Below, piece by piece: positions 11,452-25,660 of a DNA stretch of 64,000 nt. Under the pieces are notes generated by a model. The model ran no database searches and was not told the origin of the DNA. It was given only the letters and a program-made list of their open reading frames with translations. The DNA lies in the NCBI GenBank assembly GCA_016859345.1, contig CM029128.1, forward strand, positions 20,558,104 through 20,622,103, in the 5' to 3' direction. A program made the translations under genes and the position numbers. The DNA comes from Istiophorus platypterus. Taxonomy: Eukaryota; Chordata; Actinopteri; Istiophoriformes; Istiophoridae. How positions within the stretch are numbered: position 1 is the stretch's first letter; every line of letters begins with the position of its first letter.

Positions 11452-11680
11452 TTTGGCCCACATTCTTCTTCTTCTTCTTTGGCACAGATCACTATACCCT
11501 AACAGTGCGGTGTCCTCAGAGCTCAAAAACCCAGATGAAAGGGTCTTTGAAAATTTTAACAGGGAGCTTATGGAGATAGAATCTTCTTTTGAAGAAATGG
11601 AAGTTACTGACAGTGAAATATCTGCATTTCATTATCTGCAATCTCCAACACACTTCAATACCCTGATAAATAAATCCTGA

Positions 11681-12811
11681 AACAAAAAACATCAACAGCT
11701 TTAGACTGGAGTTACAAGATTTAATATTCATCATTATCTATTATTACCTTTTATTATTATCTATATATATCTCATTCATTTTGCCATATGTGGATCACAG
11801 GCTAACACCAGCGAGCTGTCAGTCATATGAGCTGTGATTATGGGCAGCATGTCCAACATACAGAGCGGATGCTACGCCACAAAACCAATTCAACTCCCAT
11901 CAGCTGTTCATAAACACTCCATCAATATCCTCACTGAGATCATCTGTGTTCAGAATGAGTTCAGAACAACTCACGCATTGAAGGGGAGTCGTTTATTGAC
12001 GCACACGGATATAAAATATTTATCATCAAGCAGCTCTTGGTTTGGAAACTTGATCAATCGTTATGCCCTCCAGTGTACAAATCAGGACGGTTAAGAGCAG
12101 AATATAACCAACGCCTGTTCAAGACATCAAACACAAGAATGTATTGATCTCATTTTTCAAGTGAAACACGAAAACGATGTGAACTCATAGATGGGAGTTT
12201 TCCTGCTACCTCAAAATAATCGTAAGAATTATAAAAATAAAAATACTAGGCTTGTTTCCAGTTGGGAAAACATTTTTTGTGTCTCTTCTTCCTTAAGCAG
12301 TTTAGAGGCCAGATAGGCTGTGATAGCGTTGTGGTGCTTTGCTCAGGAGCACTACAGAAGGGCGGAGAGTTGGGTAGCTGCAATTGAAAACATGGCTTGG
12401 AACCATAGTTACATTATTTATTGTCACTCCCATACAAGTGCCCAGCTCACATGGACACAGATGCCCCAAGCTCAAAAAATAGAAACTACCACAAAAAAGT
12501 TCTCTTGTCATCATCCATCGATCAGAAATGAAGATGATCTGCGAGGCCAGGACACACGACCGGTGGGGACAGCTGAGGCATCAGTTGACTAATTTTCGGT
12601 GCATAGTAAAAATCTAATATTAACATCAACAGATCATCATCCCTGTCTCTCTTACTTGCGGTGTTGTATATTATATTCCTGGTTTAGGGCAGATCTTATA
12701 CAGGATGCACCCAGGCTCAGATCACAATGGACAGTTTACCTGCTGGATCAGCTCTTTAAAGCACTACAGTGCTGTTGGTTTTTTACTGTATAATTTAGAA
12801 GTACAAGTCAG
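11681..12811. other. non-coding stretch
   Basis: No coding or repeat structure that I can support; several small open frames lack splice sites and look like chance. Confidence 0.4.
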
Positions 12812-13195
12812 CTCTCCAGCTGAGCAGAATGGTTTTAACTAATCGAAACCTAAACCCCCCTCATCTCCCTCCGCCTTCTCTCTCTGTTCTCTCTCTCCAT
12901 CCTCTCTAACTTTAACAACAAACTCCAAGCTTGTCGGAGCTAAACACACATATTGTCCTGTTTTTGATCTTCTCTTCGCTCGGCACTTAACATCGACTTT
13001 CCTTCGCATTTTCTTTAAACGTCGACACTGGAGGACTTTGTCCCACGTTTAAGTATGCGCGGATACTTTCTGAGGATTAAAGGGAAGTTGGCGGGTTGAA
13101 GACTCTGATGTTAAAAAGTGCAGCTGCTGTCAGGAGGCTCAGAGAAAAGACACCGGTGAATAAGTGAACTACTAGGGATAACGATCTGTAAGTTC
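12812..13195 (+). repeat. dispersed duplication, copy A
   Basis: Near-identical to 17800-18200. From 12841 to 13160 (320 bp) the offset is exactly 5000 bp, with two differences only: cgg vs cag at about 12936 and cgc vs cgt at about 13060. Both are CpG-type transitions. Beyond 13160 the similarity continues with small indels to about 13195. It has no convincing reading frame. Its CT-rich beginning and GC-richer middle resemble a 5' flank or UTR, but that is inference. Confidence 0.92.
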
Positions 13196-13734
13196 TGTAA
13201 GCTGCAGGGAAAAAAACCTGCTGAAATCTTAATTTAAAAGACAAATATGAGGGACAATTTAGAAGTAAGATTAAAAGACTATTAAAATGTTGTTTTTTCA
13301 ATGTTTTTTGTCCATTACCTATAAACCCTGTAAGCTTTACATCACTGTTGGTCATTTTCCAATTGCCATCAGAATTTTTAATAGTTTTCATCTGTGTTGA
13401 TGGCCACAAATTTCACTTCATTTCTAAAAGAATCATTTGAAAAATTTTTTCAAAATTTTTTTTTTCTTATGACAGATGTCATATTCACAGACTTATATGT
13501 AGGAAAGAATTTTAGTTTCTTACCTAAGATTCTATCTCTGAGAAATTTCTCATAATGAACTTCATGATAATGACTTTGTGTCTTGTATTGACGAATTTAA
13601 AAAGCCCCTATGAGGGGTAAGCATCTCATAATAATGAAGGAAAGATTCCAGTCCCGATTCTTTTTTTTATTTTTTTGCACCATAGTTGTATTATTTCATG
13701 TTAATGCACCTTAGAGGACTCTGTGACCACTGGC

Positions 13735-13890
13735 AGGGACATTTTTTGGAAAGTCAAGACACTTCGACTCATTGTTTCTTCAAAGTGATTTCTGCTGGAA
13801 TTCGTTTTAAGGTTAAGGGTAGAAATAATGGTTACTATAAGTTTAGGTTAGTGGCTCTAACAGAAGGTTCTAACAAGGATAGAAGCGCAA
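13735..13890 (+). mobile_element. short fold-back (MITE-like) repeat, degraded copy 2
   Basis: It contains ggacattttttgg on the left, ttttaaggttaagggt and aagtttaggttag in the core, and aacaaggatagaagcgcaa on the right. These are the same landmarks as the copy at 46086-46268. A (CA)n array follows at 13940. Confidence 0.45.
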
Positions 13891-13939
13891 ACGTTTTTCC
13901 CAAATGGGACAGATGGGTTGTTTCCAGGAACTCCTCCCT

Positions 13940-13941
13940 CA

Positions 13942-13980
<39 letters not shown>

Positions 13981-14001
13981 ACACACACACACAGACACAC
14001 A
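13940..14001. repeat. (CA)n microsatellite
   Basis: (CA)n with CAGA interruptions. Confidence 0.95.
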
Positions 14002-14101
14002 GATGGATGTGGTGACACTGTGATGAGCAGAGCAAAGGTCAGATGTCATAACCCCAGAGGGTCAGAGGACACGCGTGGAGGCGGAATAGTCTAAATAGAT
14101 A

Positions 14102-14212
<111 letters not shown>

Positions 14213-15790
14213 TTATGACTCCAAGACAGATAAGCTTATGAACAGACACACACAAACACAAAAACACAGGTTTATGGTTTTAAGATAAATTTCTTCTCAA
14301 ATTTGTTTGTAGGTTTGCAGCTTTTTCTTTGTGAACATTGAAATTTGAAATTGGACAATTGAAACTGTATTTCCTTTTTTTTTTCATCTTAGAAATAAAT
14401 TATTTGTCACTGAATTTAAAAACTATTGTGGGGCTTTAAACTACATGTCATGGTCTATATTGACTTTAAAATGAAAAGGTCAGAAACTCATTCACATCTG
14501 TGTTCAACTGAATGAGACAGAGGTGACTGGTTAGGAGAAGCACGACCTCGTGGTTGGGGGAACTACTGACGGCTGACCTATGGTGTAACGTCATCACCCG
14601 GTCAGTCAGTCAGCGACACACAATCTGGTTTATAAGGCTCCAGCCAAAAATAGGTCAAATAGTTCTGTTACTACTTTTCTATTACTTCTATTTTAAGTAC
14701 TCCTGACAGTACTAGAATGGCTAATTTTATGCTTTTTGTACATGATTATAAAGTCAGAGTTACAAATACTACTAACTCTGGTAAATTTCTTTTCTATAAC
14801 TTAAGACTAAATTCGACTTTGACTGCAATGGTTCACATGGGTATTACTGCAAATGCTGCTATTTCAGTACTTATGATGATGAACCAAGAACTCATATACT
14901 ATTAATTAATCCTTATTTTACTCCTGAAAAAGTGGCAAGATTATTTCATTTTGTCCATTTTTTGAAAAGGCAAAACCAAACCCCATAAAAACAGCTTAAT
15001 TTAAATAGCCCTTTATTAAAAAATCAAGTAGAATTTAAAGGGGTGCATGACTTTCCCTTTAATTTACACATTAATGAGTTGCCCCATACATGGGGTTAAT
15101 CAGTTAGGTCAAGGCATTATCAATTTATTAATTGGTAAAACAACACTAATACTAACCAAATGACATGAAAGACTTCCCTTAATTTATACCATAAAACCGC
15201 ATTAACGTGTTTTACCAAGGTGAAAATTCAGGGATGGCTATTTTGGTAATTTAGAAACCTGTTAATTAGACAATCTAGTTTAAAAAATCCATAATACAAT
15301 ATGACCCATTCATAAACTAACTCCCTGAATTGGCACCTTAATTAAAAAAAAAGGTCCTAATTTTTTGCTTTCACTACATAGCTAACGTTAGCATTAACAG
15401 CTGTTTACTTACCAGTATCAGCATCAAACTTAGTTATTTTACTCACCGAGATCACTCTCCAGAGGTGGAAAGTGTCGACAATGTTATGTTGTGTTTTTCC
15501 TCTATTTCTAAGACTTCTTTTCCTGAAGTTTGCATGCCAACCAGCCAGCCCCAGCCCGTCCTGTCTCTTGTGATAGTGAATGACTGTAGCTTCCAGTCTG
15601 CCCTCAGTCCATGAGGGGAAGAAGTATCTCTGCTCAGAGGGCAGATTCTGTTTCTAAATTTAAGGGATTTTCATCTTTGATCTGTGAAGAAGACCCACAG
15701 AAAACTTCTTAATACATTATAATCCATCACCTCAAAATCCCTTTTATAATACCCTAAGTATATTATTAACAGGAAGTAAATAATGTAAGG

Positions 15791-15792
<2 letters not shown>
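14213..15792. other. AT-rich non-coding stretch
   Basis: No coding pattern. A segment around 14570-14645 (ggctgacctatggtgtaacg...) partly resembles 59630-59700, see findings. Confidence 0.4.

Positions 15793-15878
<86 letters not shown>
15793..15878. repeat. (AT)n microsatellite
   Basis: About 43 uninterrupted AT units, self-complementary and able to extrude a cruciform. Confidence 0.97.
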
Positions 15879-15881
<3 letters not shown>

Positions 15882-17799
15882 GGATTCAGTCTAACAGTGA
15901 TTTCTTCTATAAAAACTACTGGTGCTGAACGTACTAAACCTGTTTGCCTCTTGTGACTGATGGACAGACAGTGATGCTGCAACTGTGAGAAGTGAAACAT
16001 GCACATGAGAGAAGTGAAAGCTTGTTTTTCTCCTCAACATGAGTGAAGAAAGTGAAGTAGAGTAGCTGATGAACTTTTCTTCAGTTTCTTTTAATAAATA
16101 ACAAGGTCATTCCTCAGTGAGCGGGAAGATAAAATTGCCTTCCCTCCTCATCAGGAGGTTTGTAAAGCGCTCGATGGAGAAAAGCTTTCGAACTGACTGA
16201 TGAAAGGAATTAAGAGTAGCATTGGGAAGGAATGAGGCCTAAATATGCTGCATAAGTAATTTTTGATCAATATCTAACATTAGAAAGTTTGTTCTGCGAG
16301 GCTCTGGTGCCGTTCAGCTAAAGAAGAGAAGAGTTCATCAGAACACTGCAAAATGTGACAAGGTACAGAGGGATGTTGTTTTGAGGAAATGATAATGATA
16401 AAACAGCTATATTGAGTAGATACTTAACACATTCAGATTTTTCATTCAAAATTTAAGATATTTGCCTTCTCTGCACTCTCTGCAAAGTCTGTAAGTCTTT
16501 TATAATTTTATATATGCGAATTTTAAAAATCTACTTAAAAAAAAATCACTTGATTCATATATATATATGTTCCAACATAATCCAGTTTAACTATGTGGTT
16601 TACATAAATATTTGTATTTCAAAAGCTATGTTTCAGTTTTAACATTATATAAGAAAACCCTTTTAGAATGAAGACTAACTAATGTTTTTGGACAATATAA
16701 CACTATCTCTGGTAACTTTGGTTGGATTGTAAAACTTCTAATGTTACCTACACTTTGATACAGAACCATCAGACTCTGCGCTCCAGTAAAAATCAGCCGC
16801 ATAAGTCATCTGGGCATGCAACTTTTTATTAGGTATTTATCTATTAAGTAACCTATGGCAACCACAGTAATTATTCCTTAAGGGAGTCAGGTGAAGGAGC
16901 ATAAAGAGCGAGAAAGTCAGTCAGGGGTTGGGGTGGATGCATGGGTCTACAAAACACAGGACTGTCAAACATCGGACTGCTTTTTGTTTCCTGTTCAAAA
17001 CTGATTATCAGGTGTCATTGTTCCTTTTATCCATGACCATTCCACATCCTTAACCATGTGTTTATTATTGTTACCATGATGACAAAGGTCCGGTTCTCCC
17101 CTATTGCTCGCATAAGAGGGCAGGGACAAATGACCTTTAAGGTCATTTAAGTGAGAGGACTTGTTGGGCATCCGAGACCAAAATTCTAAACAATGGATGC
17201 ACTACTTGCCAAATGGGCTTTAATGTGACCTGTGACCCCACAAGCTAATGCAGATAGTTAATGATGTGTTCCTCGGCCTTGGAAGTAACATTCAGTTCCT
17301 AATTCCAATTAAAACATAAAAACATGTCCAGGGCCTCAACACTTCTTTAAGTGTGTTCAAATGATCTCAGTGTTTTGGCGCCGCTCATCTCTGATCTCCT
17401 CTCCTCGTTAAAACACCAAACACACTTGTTCTCTCTCCAATCCCAGAAACCTCTGCGTCTTAACAGCCGTTAGTAACCTTAAGCCCGCTCTAAGCTGCAG
17501 CGCCGCTCGACACTGAATTGATAATTGAAAAGTAAAGCAGCAGCGATTAATTTTTGACAGCGTTGTGGTTTTAAGACAGCGGCCCTTTCTCGAGAGCCAG
17601 GCCCCCAGACTCCTGCAGTTGATGTGAGAAACCCCGGTGAATCAAAGCTCAAGCTGGGCTCTCGGGGGTTTCTATCCCTCCATCTCTCCATCCTTCCATC
17701 CCTCCATCGCTTGGCTGGATTTTAATGCCTACCTGAGGGACTGAAGGGGAGGGAGGCGAGGGGAAGCCGAGGTTCTCTGACTCCACGTCAATACTTTCT
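15879..17799. other. non-coding stretch, GC-richer toward its right end
   Basis: Nothing coding seen. From about 17340 to 17800 the base composition rises and the sequence runs without a break into copy B of the dispersed duplication, so copy B may be the parental site. Confidence 0.35.
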
Positions 17800-18200
17800 C
17801 TCTCCAGCTGAGTAGAATCACACCCTCTCTGCTCTTAACTAATCGAAACCTAAACCCCCCTCATCTCCCTCCGCCTTCTCTCTCTGTTCTCTCTCTCCAT
17901 CCTCTCTAACTTTAACAACAAACTCCAAGCTTGTCAGAGCTAAACACACATATTGTCCTGTTTTTGATCTTCTCTTCGCTCGGCACTTAACATCGACTTT
18001 CCTTCGCATTTTCTTTAAACGTCGACACTGGAGGACTTTGTCCCACGTTTAAGTATGCGTGGATACTTTCTGAGGATTAAAGGGAAGTTGGCGGGTTGAA
18101 GACTCTGATGTTAAAAAGTGCAGCTGCTGTCAGGAGGCTCAGAGAAAAGACACCGGTGAACTACTTAAAACAGTTTGTAGAGATAAAGATCTTAAAGGCT
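17800..18200 (+). repeat. dispersed duplication, copy B
   Basis: Partner of 12812-13195. The left junction differs by a 12-base indel just after ctctccagctgag, and the right side by an insertion after gtgaactact. Copy B carries the TpG/CpA state at both differing CpG sites. Confidence 0.92.
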
Positions 18201-18484
18201 CTTGGGAGAAGTTCTAATAAGAAATCAGACTTCAAAAAACAAATGTTGTTAAGAAAAAAACTCCCAATGACAGTTTAATAAGAATAGAAGAGTAGGACTA
18301 GAGAACTACACCAGGTTTTTGACAATTAGCTATAGGTCATGCTACTGCTGATCATATGCTACATGGATTATGTTCAGTTTTTTTCTAGTCCTCTAAGTGT
18401 GAAGTCAGTGGGAGGTGGTAAGAGGGGATGGTGGACATAGAGAGCTCAGGACCTGGTGCAAAAGCTGTTATTACAACAGCATGG

Positions 18485-18488
<4 letters not shown>

Positions 18489-18555
<67 letters not shown>

Positions 18556-18569
18556 ATGTGTGTGTGTGT
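18489..18569. repeat. (TG)n microsatellite
   Basis: About 65 bp pure TG followed by a TTTATG interruption and more TG. Confidence 0.95.
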
Positions 18570-21500
18570 TTGACATCATAGCGAAATGTGGTCCTGCAGA
18601 CACTTTCTCTCTAGATTATTTATTGGCATGTCCATGTGGAAAAGCATAAGTAGGAAAACTGTCAAGAGAACTTAAATATAGAGGAACATAAAACTACTTT
18701 ATACTGTAGAAACACAGATTTATCTACTTGCAATCATCCAGTCTTATATTTCTAAAAATTTGTAAAACAGACGGAAGGATTTAGAGAAGTTTCTCCTTAA
18801 GAAGAGCAGTCTAAAGTCTGGACATCTAAACAAAGAGCTCGTCTAAAGAGCCTGGAATGCGACTCTAAGACCCTTTAGTAGAGTCTGCTGGATTATATTA
18901 TTTGTTCTTACAATTATTGGCAGAATTATAAAATGGGAACCTTGAAATGTTAAAGTCAAGTTGAAGTTGACTGAATTTGTTTGGGTCAATGATAAATTTG
19001 AAGAGATGGGACAAGTTTCATTACACAGTTCTGGGTGAAAAAAAAGATAATAGCTTTTATTTAACAAAGAGCATTTTGAAAAGATGGGTGTAATCTTATG
19101 TTTTGTATGAATGTTTTTTATCTGAAATTTTCAATCTTTCATGAACTTTAACCAGATGCTGCGGCAGTGTACACACAACCATAAAAACATTAGCAATACT
19201 TTAGTTACTTTGATGTTCTGTAGGAAAACAAGTGAAATATATTTTCTGCTACAAATCCACTCTTTGCATTTGTCATTCATTGTATTGATATTATCTTATA
19301 TATATTTATTACAATTTTTTAATAACATTAACAGCAACAATTAACAAACAAATTAATATTTTCCGATCAAGAGCAACAAACTTCTCTGTGTTTAATAGTG
19401 TCAGTGCTATAAATTGAACTACATTTTAACCCTGAAACTTAAAACTAAATATGTATTGCAGCACATTTGTTGTAAGTTATTTAGAAAAGAAATAATTTTG
19501 TTTTTTTTTTTCTTTTCAAATATACCTAATTTTTCAAAGGAGTTAAAGGCTGTTAGAAAATCCCTGTTGAGCATGGTGGTCCTTTACATTAAAGGTTTAG
19601 TTAAAGACAAAGTTTGAAGCTTTTGAAAGTCCATTGCTACTGGAGCTGTATCTTGGTTGTCTTAACAGTTTGGTCCTCACGAAACATTTGCTGCTGAAAT
19701 ATTTTCTGCGTTTTCCCCTAAAACTTTCTCCCATCCAGCTGTGAGATCTTATTGATTATAAACAACCACAGATCTTTTGATAATCTTTTTATCTTGAGGA
19801 AAAAAAAACACTCGCATTTGAAATGCAGGAACTTTTGGGAACATCAATAATGGATAAATACACAAACTGGAACAACACGACTTTCTGACACGTTGAAACT
19901 TTCAACAGAGCAACTTAAACTGCTGTTTGAGAAAAACACCTCAGCTTAAAAAAATTAGTGAGGGGGAAAAAATTTAGTACATTCTGACGTTCTGACTAAA
20001 AACTGGAAAGTCACTTAACTCAATGTGAAAACTTTTACAATAAAGTGAACGAGTTCAGGAGAAAGTGATTGGAGAATGAAGGAATGATTTAAAAAAGAAA
20101 AATGTGGACTAACATCTTTGATATGGAAGGTAGCAAAAGAAAGAAATAAATGAAATGGGGCCAAGTAGAGGGATGGAGAAAGACAGAGAGCAAGAGAGAG
20201 AATGGTAGAGAAGAGGGAGTCCAGTGATTCAGAAGGAGAGAGAGAGGTTGGTTGGCTGCCTCGCTTTGTTGATCAATAAAAAATCTGAGACCCAAGGGAT
20301 TGAACCTCCTGCTGTTTTTCAGACTTTTCCTTATTCCACAATGAGCTTTAAAGGCGGAATATGAACAACAACAACAAAAGAGAGAGTAGAGGCCAAATAC
20401 AATATAATAAAGATGACAATTCCATGCAAATAAATGAATAAATACAAAAACGAGCAAACAAGCATAACCTGGCAATTATTCAGTTGTTACTTCAAGTTTA
20501 ACAGTGCTTGAACTAATGCAAACCTATCTGCTTTTCACATTTACAAAAACAGGCCAAATGGCCTCGTGACCTCGTGTTCCTTTCGAGCATTAAGTACACA
20601 GTTCTGACACATAGGGCAGGCTGTGGTCATTACTCTGAGGGTTATCATAAACCTTATCATGCTGGTCCTGAAGATCCATATCTCCATGTCTGAGGAGGTT
20701 AAAGTTAAACTTTATGCGTTCTCCACAATCATGCCAGGTGGTCATGGTCAGTTATCTGGCTGAGTGAAGCCAAAAAGATACATTAAGGTTGAAGCAATAG
20801 GAGTTTAGATGCATCCAAGAGTCTGCAAATAAGTGATTCTACGTTTAGGAGCCAAATCTCTGCAGACAACAACCAAAGAGCAGAACAGCTGTGTGGATCA
20901 GAGGATTATTATAACTATTATCATTCTAAAGTGGGGGTTTCTATTTCATGTATTGTTCTAATATTACAGAAATATCAGGATTCATTTTTAAAAATTAAAA
21001 AAAGAATTTCACTACTTGATTCTGCTGGTCGACTGTATTGGTGGTAGCGTATTTCCAGCTGGGTTTCCATGGGCTGGCCGATTTTTATTCCCTATTCATC
21101 CTGGGTTCAACCACCTGAAAACTAGACACTCAGGCTCTGACTGAAGGCATCACAAAGTAAAAGCACAAACCATTCCTGAAGTTAGTTTTTCTAAATTTTC
21201 AAAGATCTGCAGGTTGTTACCTGGATCTGTGTGATGGAATTTTCCAGTCGTCGGCTGGTAAAGAAGAGTAGAAAAATGTGGAGCTCTGACTGCAGATAGA
21301 TAACTAGGCCCCGATTGACAGCAGCAACAGTAGGAGAACGAGGACTGATCAGAGACAGAGGAGAAGAGCAGGGAGCAGGAAAGTAGATGTCAGACGAGTG
21401 GGGGAGGGGGAAATTCAGGCAAGAGAGCAAAGAACGACAGAAAGAAAAAGGATGATGTGATAAACGGTCATGCTCTTGGATGGAGCAGTTGGAAGGTCAA

Positions 21501-22586
21501 AGGTCAAAGACACCTGGAGGTTTGATCTATTACAAGATTCTGTCTATCAACTCTATGGAAGTACAATAATAAATCAGTGGAGTGACAGTGAAAAGTTGTT
21601 ATTATTTTACAGGTGAAATCATTTGAAATAAAAAAGAACATCATTGGTCATTTGTTCAACGACGGCTTCTTTTAACAAAGATCGGAACTTAAAAAAACAA
21701 AAAACATTCCCGTTTCAATTTGTGTCATTGTCAGAGGAAGGATTTTAAAAAGTTGAAGCAACATTGAAACAGACACAGATAGAGGTTTGAAGTTTCTTCT
21801 TTAATAACTGTTTTTTTTTTTACCGCTTTACACTTAATATTTCATACTAAAGATAAAAGTGAATTATTGAGCACACAGTTAACTTTACATGTACAGCTAC
21901 AACTTTAATCACCCCTCACCTTTGAATTATGAGCAGCCTTCATGTTTTATGTTTTTAGATTGAATTAGATGGAATGTGAAGCTCGGTTCAAATACCAGGT
22001 GGATGGAAACAGAAACTGTCAGAAAGTTAAAGAGATGTGAGATTAAAGGAAGAGATTGATCTGAGACTGTGATCAGAGACTCCTTAAAACGGGTCGACTC
22101 TCTTTACTCTTTATGCTGTTAAGAGAGAGTATATTCAATTAGCCAGACTGAAGCACAGAGAGTTGAAGGGTCCTGTAATCTAAGGTAGGTGAAGATGTTT
22201 ATGGAACTTAAGTAGGTTGCGTATTACAGTATGTTTAAAATCTTCACCCTTTTGAGTTTAAAGTTATGATACTTATGACTTCCATTCAATAATTATCTCT
22301 CTGTATAGCAATTTTTACTTGTATGAATGATGAATTGTCATCAAGGTTAGTGTTCACTGCCTCTGATCATCAAAAATGTGTCTACAAAGTTCAGTTCAAT
22401 ACAAATTGTCTCTCTCTTGCTGCTGCTTTATAAATTTAAAATGATGTTTTGGTCTAAACATCATCATTGGGGAGGTCCGGCATATTCTGAATGTATACTG
22501 TAAATATATCACATTAAGTTTAAAGAAACTAATATGGCGAATAGAACAGTAGGCAGATATTTGACAACAACATTGTCATTTACATT
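18570..22586. other. AT-rich non-coding stretch
   Basis: No coding, RNA or repeat structure that I can support. The 128-residue frame at 20475-20089 (minus) is low-complexity and lacks splice support. Confidence 0.4.
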
Positions 22587-23466
22587 TTTATTGGACACAA
22601 AGTCAACAACAACAACAACAACAACAGCACATTTGAAAACATGTTGTGTATGATGCACCAAAAATTCAAACTGCTCTTTGTTACACTAAGGAAAGCTTGT
22701 ATACATGCACTACATCTCACACACACACTCTTATATATCTAGACTTCACTGTACTTATAAACAATAAATATATAACCACATCAAATCTAGATAAGAAAAA
22801 AAAATGATAATTACATTTAGTTTGAGATTCAGAAATTAACATTTGCAGTGGAAAACTAAGCAGACACGTTAAAAGCATAATCAGCTGGTCATCACACAAC
22901 AGCCATTAAAAACAGAGGGAAATCCGTTTTTTACTGTCCATAAACAAACTAAAGCTGAAGAAGCTGCTCACATGTTCAACTTCACGGGAAAAAGTAAAAG
23001 GAAGAAGGAGAAAGAGAAAAGGAAGAAAGGGAACTAAAAATTAGCTCAAATGTAAAACTGTTTCCTCTCACGCAGTCACAGAGTTAGAGTTAAAAATTAT
23101 TGTTCACGGTGCCATTACAATCCATCTCACGAACGGATCAAATATCAAAAACCTGCAGTTTTTGGAGACATTTTCAGTAACTGCGCCACATGATGAAGAA
23201 AAATGATGAATGATGAATGTTCTTTAAGACATTTTGGTTCACTACATTCACCAAAGAACCTTCTTTTTCTGGGTGGATGACCTGATCTTCCTCGCTTGTT
23301 ACTTACTCTTCAGCTCTTCCTCTCTGCCTTCTTTATTTTTCTCACCTTTCTTCCCTCGAGAGGCTGCCAAAAACATATTTTCTCAAACTGTTAAGAGTGG
23401 TGGAGAAAACGTAAAATCAAGATCTCAAAGCTGTCTTGACCTGGCGGTCCAAAACTGGCTGGGCTT

Positions 23467-23467
<1 letters not shown>

Positions 23468-23527
<60 letters not shown>

Positions 23528-23530
23528 GTT
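23468..23530. repeat. (TG)n microsatellite
   Basis: About 31 TG units. Confidence 0.95.
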
Positions 23531-25609
23531 TTCAAAAACCCATCTGACAAGCTGCTGGATATTTTTTGAAGAGAGGAAGAACTTGTGAAAAGCTTTGACA
23601 CGCTCGGGTTTACAGGTGTGTAGCGGCGTTAGAAGCTTTCTGACAGCACTAATGAAACTGACAGAAGATGGAGGGAGGAGAAGAGGGAGGTCAGAGGGGA
23701 GGAGGAGAGGATGAAATTAGGAACAGTGAAAAAGATAGAAACAAAGCAACTGAAGTGTTATTAAGAGCAAACTCTCTCAAAATTATGTGAGCTGCTTCCA
23801 AGAGTCACAAACAGAAAGTAAAACATCTAATTGCAGTCTGATTATGACGGAAAACCGTCACTTTATAAATATATGTATATATACTTGTATATATTTCTTT
23901 CTCTGCATAAAACTCTGAGCACTAAAACATTTTAGAGCAAGAAGACTTAAGGTCTAATGTGAAAAAACATTTCAACTGTGAAGCGTCAGGCTGAAAACAT
24001 TCAAAGCCCAAGGTTCAAACTGTGTGGTCAAAAATGTGCTGTATTGGACCTGAACAGACAGTGATATATTGGTGTACTGACACACTGGAGAACACATTTA
24101 CATCATTGAAGAAACAAAGGAAGACAAAGGACCGGGGGTCCTCGAAAAAAAGTTTCTCTCTAAACAGATTACGCTGTTACAGCTGGTAGCATTCTGCATA
24201 GGAACTGATGGGATTGGTTAGGTCCAGGCTAATGAGATACTTCATGCCTTTTTAACCCACTGGTATTAATTAGGAATATTAAAATTTAGGAGAAGAATTG
24301 CAGTTTTCTCTCAATGTAATACGACACTGACATTTTTTGGCCCTTTAAGTAAAAAATAAACCGTGCCACTTAATTTTTCTCTTGTTAAAACCAATGGTAA
24401 ATGCAATAAGTAATTTCTCATTTTACAAGAAACTGAGCATTAAAAAAATATAAATGTCAAAGTAGCTTCTTTTAAATTGATATACATCAGAAATGTGCTC
24501 ATCTGAAGAACTAGCCAGTGCTAGGCAGACTGTCACATTAGCCACAAAGAACACAAAAAATAGGACTGACGCTCATTGTACAAGAATAACACCATGCTAC
24601 ATTACACAGCAGTTCTGATGATATACACTGTATATGTACACATTTGTTTCTAGAGATACCCTCCTAAAAGACAGATTGGGGCAGGATGAATAACAAATAA
24701 AAGCTGCAGGAAGAAGAGCAGTCTTAACATCTATCAGTCTAATATGAAGCCTCATCATCTGCAAAGAAAAACACAATCAGCCCCCAAAGAAACACAGGCA
24801 AGTGGTAAAATGTTTTCCTGGTTTCCTTTGGGAGAGTTTTGACATCCTGAGAGAGACAGAAAGCAGTGAGTGAAATGAGCCACTGGAGGAAGAAGAGCAA
24901 GAAAAAGCAGCTGGATTTTTCGACCAAAATGTGGATGCAGGGATTTTTTTTTTCGTCACTTTCTGTTACTGAATAAAAAGCCGAAGACGGCAAGATTAAT
25001 GAGAACATGATGATGGACCAAACCACCTCTAAGAGTTGGGCCTAAAAGGCTAAACAAAGCTAATGTATGTGGTCTGACTATATGCAAAGTCCAAGAAGGA
25101 AGGAAAGGAAGATAAAAATGACCAAATTCATGCTGAATAATTATCAAAATACCTCATGGACCTTTTTTGACCAAATACTGCTGGGTACAAATAAGCCATG
25201 AGCCTGAGTTAGTCCCATGTTTGCATTTCTGATGCATTTTGAAGATGTAAAATTGATTTTATTGGCAACCAGTGCCCAGGCATTTTTTTGTACACTATAT
25301 GGACTTGCATCCCAAAAACCTTTTTGTTGAACTATCTAGTGTTGTTGTTATCTACTTTAAATGTGACTAGAATAACAACAAGATTCAGTTTGTGTCCTTT
25401 CATGAATTTTTACATATCCTGGGTGAGTACTGCTGCACCTCCAGCACATAAAGGTTTTCTGCAATCATGCTTTTAGGGTCTGAAGTGAGAATGTGTGTTT
25501 AACAGCGAAAATACACTTGGGTGCAAACACATACACACACATTTCTGCGTAAAGCTCAGAGAAGATGGAAAAGCTTCCAAGGTGTCACCAAAAGTAAAAG
25601 CAGGCACCG

Positions 25610-25610
<1 letters not shown>

Positions 25611-25649
<39 letters not shown>

Positions 25650-25660
25650 GCACGCACGCA
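25611..25660. repeat. (CA)n/(CGCA)n microsatellite
   Basis: (CA)n passing into a short (CGCA)n tail. Confidence 0.95.

Larger units (their letters stand above)
10514..11680 (+). pseudogene. cluster of unidentified exon-like fragments
   Basis: Several blocks look coding but I do not recognise them. Block 10551-10731 lies between a CACAG acceptor and a GTAAGT donor. It reads ADLLTEEAQEYVAEWMMAEF and HLAALVLGSC, then stops, and continues in the next frame as ADILSGSLSHCQGSLGQD. Block 10888-11072 lies between ATCATCAG and GTAAGT. Around 11178-11298 there is an open CTEAGTTREAVLNTLAGICL frame. Block 11488-11680 follows a long CTT tract and CACAG, reads NPDERVFENFNRELMEIESS then FEEMEVTDSEISAFHYL, and ends in TGA. 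Phases between blocks do not agree, so it may be a decayed gene or chance. Two microsatellites lie within it. Confidence 0.3.

Noticed and set aside
12302..12592. 90-residue plus-strand frame with a plausible composition
   Set aside because: No splice context, no recognised motif, and overlapping open frames on the other strand.
15671..16006. 111-residue minus-strand frame with Ile-Tyr repeats
   Set aside because: Translation of the (AT)n microsatellite with chance flanks.
20089..20475. 128-residue minus-strand frame with hydrophobic stretches
   Set aside because: Low-complexity Phe/Leu/Ser content from AG-rich sequence, no splice sites, and no known protein pattern.
21985..22010. B-box-like ggttcaaatacc
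   Set aside because: Isolated match without A box or acceptor stem.
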